A model generated the notes under the pieces. It did no database searches and was not told the DNA's origin. It saw only the letters and a list, made by a program, of their open reading frames with translations. Positions 60,847 to 64,000 of a stretch of DNA of 64,000 bases are shown in pieces. The stretch covers positions 1-64,000 of the forward strand of contig NZ_JACCLX010000006.1 in assembly GCF_024490875.1 (NCBI RefSeq), given 5' to 3'. Within the stretch, counting starts at the first letter, position 1, and the number at the start of each line of letters is the position of its first letter. The translations under genes were made by a program, and so were the position numbers. This DNA is from Methanocaldococcus sp. (GTDB taxonomy: Archaea; AGJL01; Methanococci; Methanococcales; Methanocaldococcaceae).

Positions 60847-61341
60847 ATGAAAAAGATAATGATGACAAACTATATATGTGATAACTGTGGAGATTGTGTT
60901 AAAGCATGCATGGAGAAAAATAAAGTAGGAAGAATAAGTATTATGGAAAAAGATGGAAAGTATATTCCAATAGTTTGTCAGCATTGTGCTTCAGCCCCTT
61001 GTAAAGAAGTTTGTCCAGTTTCTGCTATTGAGCATAAAGATGATTATGTGTATTTAAACGATGAAATTTGCATAGGCTGTGGCTTATGTGCCTTAGCTTG
61101 TCCTTTCGGTGCTATATTAATGGAAGATAAAGCATATAAATGTATTTTGTGTAATGGAGAGGAACCAGCATGTGTTAAAGCCTGTTCAAAGAGATGCTTA
61201 GAACTTATAGAAGTAAATGATTTAATATTTGCTAAGAGAGATAAAAGTTTAGAATTGTTTAGTAAATTTTACAAACCCTCTCAAAAAACAGATAATAGTT
61301 TAATATCAAAAATTACAGTAAATGCTAAGGTTCAGCCATAA
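60847..61341 (+). CDS. porE: Por-associated polyferredoxin PorE
   Basis: 164 residues with several 4Fe-4S motifs: [46 protein letters not shown] and CILCNGEEPACVKACSKRC. PorE and PorF occur with Por in Methanococcales and are needed for full Por activity in M. maripaludis. A 48-base stretch is shared exactly with porF. AGGTGATATA precedes ATG 60847. Confidence 0.92.
   Translation: MKKIMMTNYICDNCGDCVKACMEKNKVGRISIMEKDGKYIPIVCQHCASAPCKEVCPVSAIEHKDDYVYLNDEICIGCGLCALACPFGAILMEDKAYKCILCNGEEPACVKACSKRCLELIEVNDLIFAKRDKSLELFSKFYKPSQKTDNSLISKITVNAKVQP
61069..61116 (+). repeat. 48-base exact repeat shared by porE and porF
   Basis: The segment encoding [16 protein letters not shown] in porE is identical base for base to 61553-61600 in porF, while the flanks have diverged. 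The exact identity, including silent positions, suggests recent gene conversion or a recent partial duplication. Confidence 0.9.
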
Positions 61342-61363
61342 ATTATTTATGGAGGAATAATTC

Positions 61364-61780
61364 ATGGTTATAGTTAATGTTGGCTCTTGTATAGGATGTA
61401 GAAGATGCGAAAGGAGTTGTCCAATTAATGGAATAACTTTTGAGGAATTTCCAATTAAGTGCATGCACTGCGAAAAAAATCCCTGTTTATATGCATGTCC
61501 AGAGAGGGCTATTGAAAGAATTAACAACAAGGTAGTAGTTATAGAGGATAAATGCATAGGCTGTGGCTTATGTGCCTTAGCTTGTCCTTTCGGTGCTATA
61601 AGAATTGATGGAATAGCAATAAAGTGCAATGGATGTTATAAAAGAGATATTGAAATTTGTAAAGAGGTCTGTCCAACTGAAGCTATAAATTCAATTGAAG
61701 ATATAATAGAAAATAAATTATATAATACAATTAATAAACTATATAAATTATATCGTATTTATAGTAGTAGTATAAAATAA
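61364..61780 (+). CDS. porF: Por-associated polyferredoxin PorF
   Basis: 138 residues with Cys motifs for about four clusters: [47 protein letters not shown] and [19 protein letters not shown]. Paralogue of porE, shorter by an N-terminal motif and a tail. GGAGGAATAATTC precedes ATG 61364. Last gene of the operon; T-rich sequence follows and infB converges. Confidence 0.92.
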   Translation: MVIVNVGSCIGCRRCERSCPINGITFEEFPIKCMHCEKNPCLYACPERAIERINNKVVVIEDKCIGCGLCALACPFGAIRIDGIAIKCNGCYKRDIEICKEVCPTEAINSIEDIIENKLYNTINKLYKLYRIYSSSIK

Positions 61781-61824
61781 TCTTTTTTATATTTCTTTTT
61801 GCTCATTAATTCATATTTAAAATC

Positions 61825-63648
61825 TTACCTACCCCAGAATATATTATTTGTTAGTTTCTGCATTAATTCCATATATCTTAATAGAGCCTCTTTTTCATCA
61901 TTTCTTAATCTATCCATATATTTATGATATAGTTCCCTTACATGCTCTTCTGGAACTGCTACATACATAAGATCTCCTTCATCTACATGCCTCTTTAACA
62001 TTACTTTTCCTTCTATAGCAATAGATACAGCCTTTCCAGATTTTACCTCTTTAACATTCTCTCCTCTGTCTTTTATCTCTCTAACATAGCCAAGTTGCAT
62101 TCCATCTTCTCTCATTAGTGGATACCCTACTTTTAAAGTTCCATATAAAACTTCTACTCCACAAATTGCAGGATCTTTTTGTCTAAATATACAATCTGGC
62201 AAAATTCTAACGATTGCTGGTTTAATAAGTTTTTCAAATTCTTCATATTTCATTCTTTCTTCTTCTTTTTTAATCCACTCTGTGAAGTCCTCAACTAATT
62301 TGTAAATTATATTATTTAGAAATACTTTTATTTTGTATTTATCTATTTCTTTTTGAGCCTCTGGTAGTATTTTTACATTAAAGCCAACAATTGCTCCATA
62401 CAGAGGATTACTCTGCTTATATGAGGCAACTTCAATAACATCTTTTTTAGTTATATCTCCAACCTCTGCCTTTTTGATTTTAACTCCTGCCTTTCTCAAT
62501 TCATTTGCTAAAGCCTCTAAGGAGCCTATAGTATCTGCCTTAATTAAAATTCCTTCCTCATCAACCTCTATCTTTGCCTCCTCAACTTCTTTCATTATCT
62601 CCTCTTTTGCCTCCTCTATCTTATCCTTTGGAACTATTCTAATAGGACAGCCTGCAATAACTTTATCTAAATCAGGAGCAGCTATTTTAACTCCAGCGGC
62701 GGCTACAACTTCATTTACAGGCTTAAATTTATCTCTTGGATCTCTCATTTCATCCAATGGTTTTGGCTTTAATAAGGCTTTAATTCTTGTTACTAAAACA
62801 CCATCTGGCAATCCTACAACTAAGTAATCTCCTCTTCTTGCAATTCCATCGTATATTATGGCATCTATCGTTGTTCCTAAACCTTTTTCCTCTTTAACCT
62901 CTAATATTGTCCCTTTTGCATAACCTTCAACATTAAGTTTTAATCTCTTCTCCAAGAACTTCTGAGCTAAACCTGCCACCATCATTAACAAATCAGGAAT
63001 TCCTTCTCCAGTAATTGCTGAGACTGGAATTATACAAACTGTCTTTGTAACATCTTGAACTCTTGAATATAAGTCAGCGTCAAATCCTAACTCATTTAAA
63101 GGCTTTATTACATTTTCATATAATCTTATTTCAAATTCAGTTAATGCATTAGGATGTTGAACTTTTTCATTAAAGTTTAATATAAATGGAACATCCTTAG
63201 AATTCCAACCTGGAATTAGATCAATTTTATTTGCCGCTACAACAAAAGGAGTTTTATACTGTCTTAAAATATTTACTGCCTCAACAGTTTGTGGCTTAAA
63301 ACCTTCATTTATATCAACTACCAATATGGCAATATCAGCCAAAGCTCCTCCTCTTTTTCTTAATGAAGTAAATGCCTCGTGTCCTGGGGTGTCAATAACT
63401 AATAATCCAGGAATTTTTAAATCAGCCTTTAACATCTTTAATAAGTCTCCACATACTCTTTTTATTACATCTATAGGAATTTCACTCGCTCCAATATGTT
63501 GGGTAATTCCTCCCGCTTCCCTTTGAGCGACTCTTGTTTTTCTGATTTTGTCTAATAATGTCGTTTTGCCATGGTCCACATGACCTAATACGCATACAAT
63601 TGGACATCTTAGTTTTTGAACATTATCTTTTGTGTTTTTTTTTCCCAT
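61825..63648 (-). CDS. infB: Translation initiation factor aIF5B (IF2-like)
   Basis: GTPase that places initiator tRNA and joins ribosomal subunits. 607 residues with the P-loop GHVDHGKTTLLDKIRKTRVA (residues 20-39), ITQHIGA switch I, DTPGHEAF (G3) and AANKIDLIPGW (G4), then domains II-IV. M. jannaschii carries an intein in this protein; here the P-loop runs on unbroken. GAGGGGATTTACT precedes ATG 63648. Confidence 0.95.
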   Translation of the reverse strand: MGKKNTKDNVQKLRCPIVCVLGHVDHGKTTLLDKIRKTRVAQREAGGITQHIGASEIPIDVIKRVCGDLLKMLKADLKIPGLLVIDTPGHEAFTSLRKRGGALADIAILVVDINEGFKPQTVEAVNILRQYKTPFVVAANKIDLIPGWNSKDVPFILNFNEKVQHPNALTEFEIRLYENVIKPLNELGFDADLYSRVQDVTKTVCIIPVSAITGEGIPDLLMMVAGLAQKFLEKRLKLNVEGYAKGTILEVKEEKGLGTTIDAIIYDGIARRGDYLVVGLPDGVLVTRIKALLKPKPLDEMRDPRDKFKPVNEVVAAAGVKIAAPDLDKVIAGCPIRIVPKDKIEEAKEEIMKEVEEAKIEVDEEGILIKADTIGSLEALANELRKAGVKIKKAEVGDITKKDVIEVASYKQSNPLYGAIVGFNVKILPEAQKEIDKYKIKVFLNNIIYKLVEDFTEWIKKEEERMKYEEFEKLIKPAIVRILPDCIFRQKDPAICGVEVLYGTLKVGYPLMREDGMQLGYVREIKDRGENVKEVKSGKAVSIAIEGKVMLKRHVDEGDLMYVAVPEEHVRELYHKYMDRLRNDEKEALLRYMELMQKLTNNIFWGR

Positions 63649-63770
63649 AGTAAATCCCCTCTTCCTAATGTTTAGTTACTATCATTATTGCAATTAATTT
63701 ATAAATACTTTAATATTGTTCTATTATTAGCATTATTAGCCAATATTTTAAAAATTCATAAGTGATTGTT

Positions 63771-64000
63771 ATGAACTTAAAAAATAAAAAATGTGAAATA
63801 TGTGGTAAAGAGGCAGAAATCTTTTTATTTGGAAGATTTTTATGTAAAAATGAGAAATGTATTGAAGAGGCAAGAAAATTAAGTATGGCAAGGCATAAGT
63901 TTAGAGTTGTTGCTGTTGGCTCTCTAAATCCAGTGAAAATTGAGGCAGTTAAAGAAGGTTTTGAAAAAGTTTTGGGAACTGTGGAAGTTATAGGTGTTGA
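63771..64000 (+). CDS. Zinc-ribbon plus DUF84/YjjX-type NTPase, 5' part only
   Basis: Runs off the right edge; 76 codons visible. An N-terminal ribbon with two Cys pairs (KKCEICGKEAEIF, then FLCKNEKC) precedes VVAVGSLNPVKIEAVKEGFE, the phosphate-binding start of the inosine/xanthosine triphosphatase (YjjX, DUF84) family, which cleans the nucleotide pool of deaminated NTPs. The ribbon in front is unusual for the family. AGTGATTGTT precedes ATG 63771. Divergent from infB. Confidence 0.78.
   Translation, partial: MNLKNKKCEICGKEAEIFLFGRFLCKNEKCIEEARKLSMARHKFRVVAVGSLNPVKIEAVKEGFEKVLGTVEVIGV

Overview
The window comes from a hyperthermophilic methanogen of the genus Methanocaldococcus, close to M. 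jannaschii but not identical to it. The evidence is a very A+T-rich sequence, GGTGA-type ribosome binding sites before most genes, an S-layer protein with the Methanocaldococcus signal peptide and C-terminus, selenocysteine decoding with archaeal SECIS elements, inteins, and a six-gene pyruvate:ferredoxin oxidoreductase operon. Most genes have obvious M. jannaschii counterparts, but blocks are rearranged relative to that genome as I remember it.

Layout. 1-846: two diverged tandem copies of a roughly 320 bp noncoding unit, then an A+T-rich leader. 847-7468: aspartokinase, a TPR protein, MBF1, TruD and ADP-forming acetyl-CoA synthetase, with two small minus-strand genes (59 and 49 codons). 7475-7789: a HesB-like selenoprotein with a 3' SECIS. 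8001-11160: the proteasome/SBDS/ribosomal/RNA polymerase superoperon (psmA, SBDS, L37Ae, RpoP, Brix, Pcc1, L18Ae) without exosome genes. 11231-15760: an unknown protein, an HmdB-like radical SAM enzyme overlapping Thi4 thiazole synthase, a triple-repeat helical protein, a TatD-type hydrolase and a SagB-type nitroreductase. 15974-18085: selenocysteine formate dehydrogenase alpha with its SECIS in the 5' leader. 18176-25559: a DnaQ-fold nuclease, geranylgeranyl reductase, NhaP antiporter, CbiE, fluoride channel, DUF190 and the AglB oligosaccharyltransferase.

25629-30827: LarC, a degraded IS607-type element with intact TnpB, tRNA methyltransferase Trm56, and a frameshifted NSS transporter followed by a 34-residue MetS-like subunit. 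30822-34743: three membrane or RNA-binding minus-strand genes (a KH protein, a phosphatidylserine decarboxylase-type enzyme, an OB-fold/Ada-like protein) and the S-layer gene. 35051-42518: CooC-type ATPase, MoaA, FKBP, NfeD/SPFH pair, aRF1, LarE-type sulfurtransferase and a RecJ-like phosphoesterase. 42748-46371: anaerobic ribonucleotide reductase with a 438-residue intein. 46383-50734: a type IV pilin operon with its own EppA-type peptidase. 50869-57692: HD hydrolase, type 2 IPP isomerase, RNase J, GGPP synthase and several conserved hypotheticals. 57865-61780: porCDABEF. 61825-64000: aIF5B without an intein and the start of a zinc-ribbon/NTPase gene.

Functionally the window combines carbon entry and exit at acetyl-CoA (Por, ADP-forming acetyl-CoA synthetase, formate dehydrogenase), isoprenoid lipid synthesis (Fni, IdsA, geranylgeranyl reductase, a decarboxylase for phospholipid head groups), the cell surface (S-layer, AglB, pilins) and core translation and proteolysis. 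The two selenoprotein genes with SECIS elements on opposite sides of their genes are the clearest features that ordinary gene callers would get wrong. No tRNA, rRNA or CRISPR array was seen.
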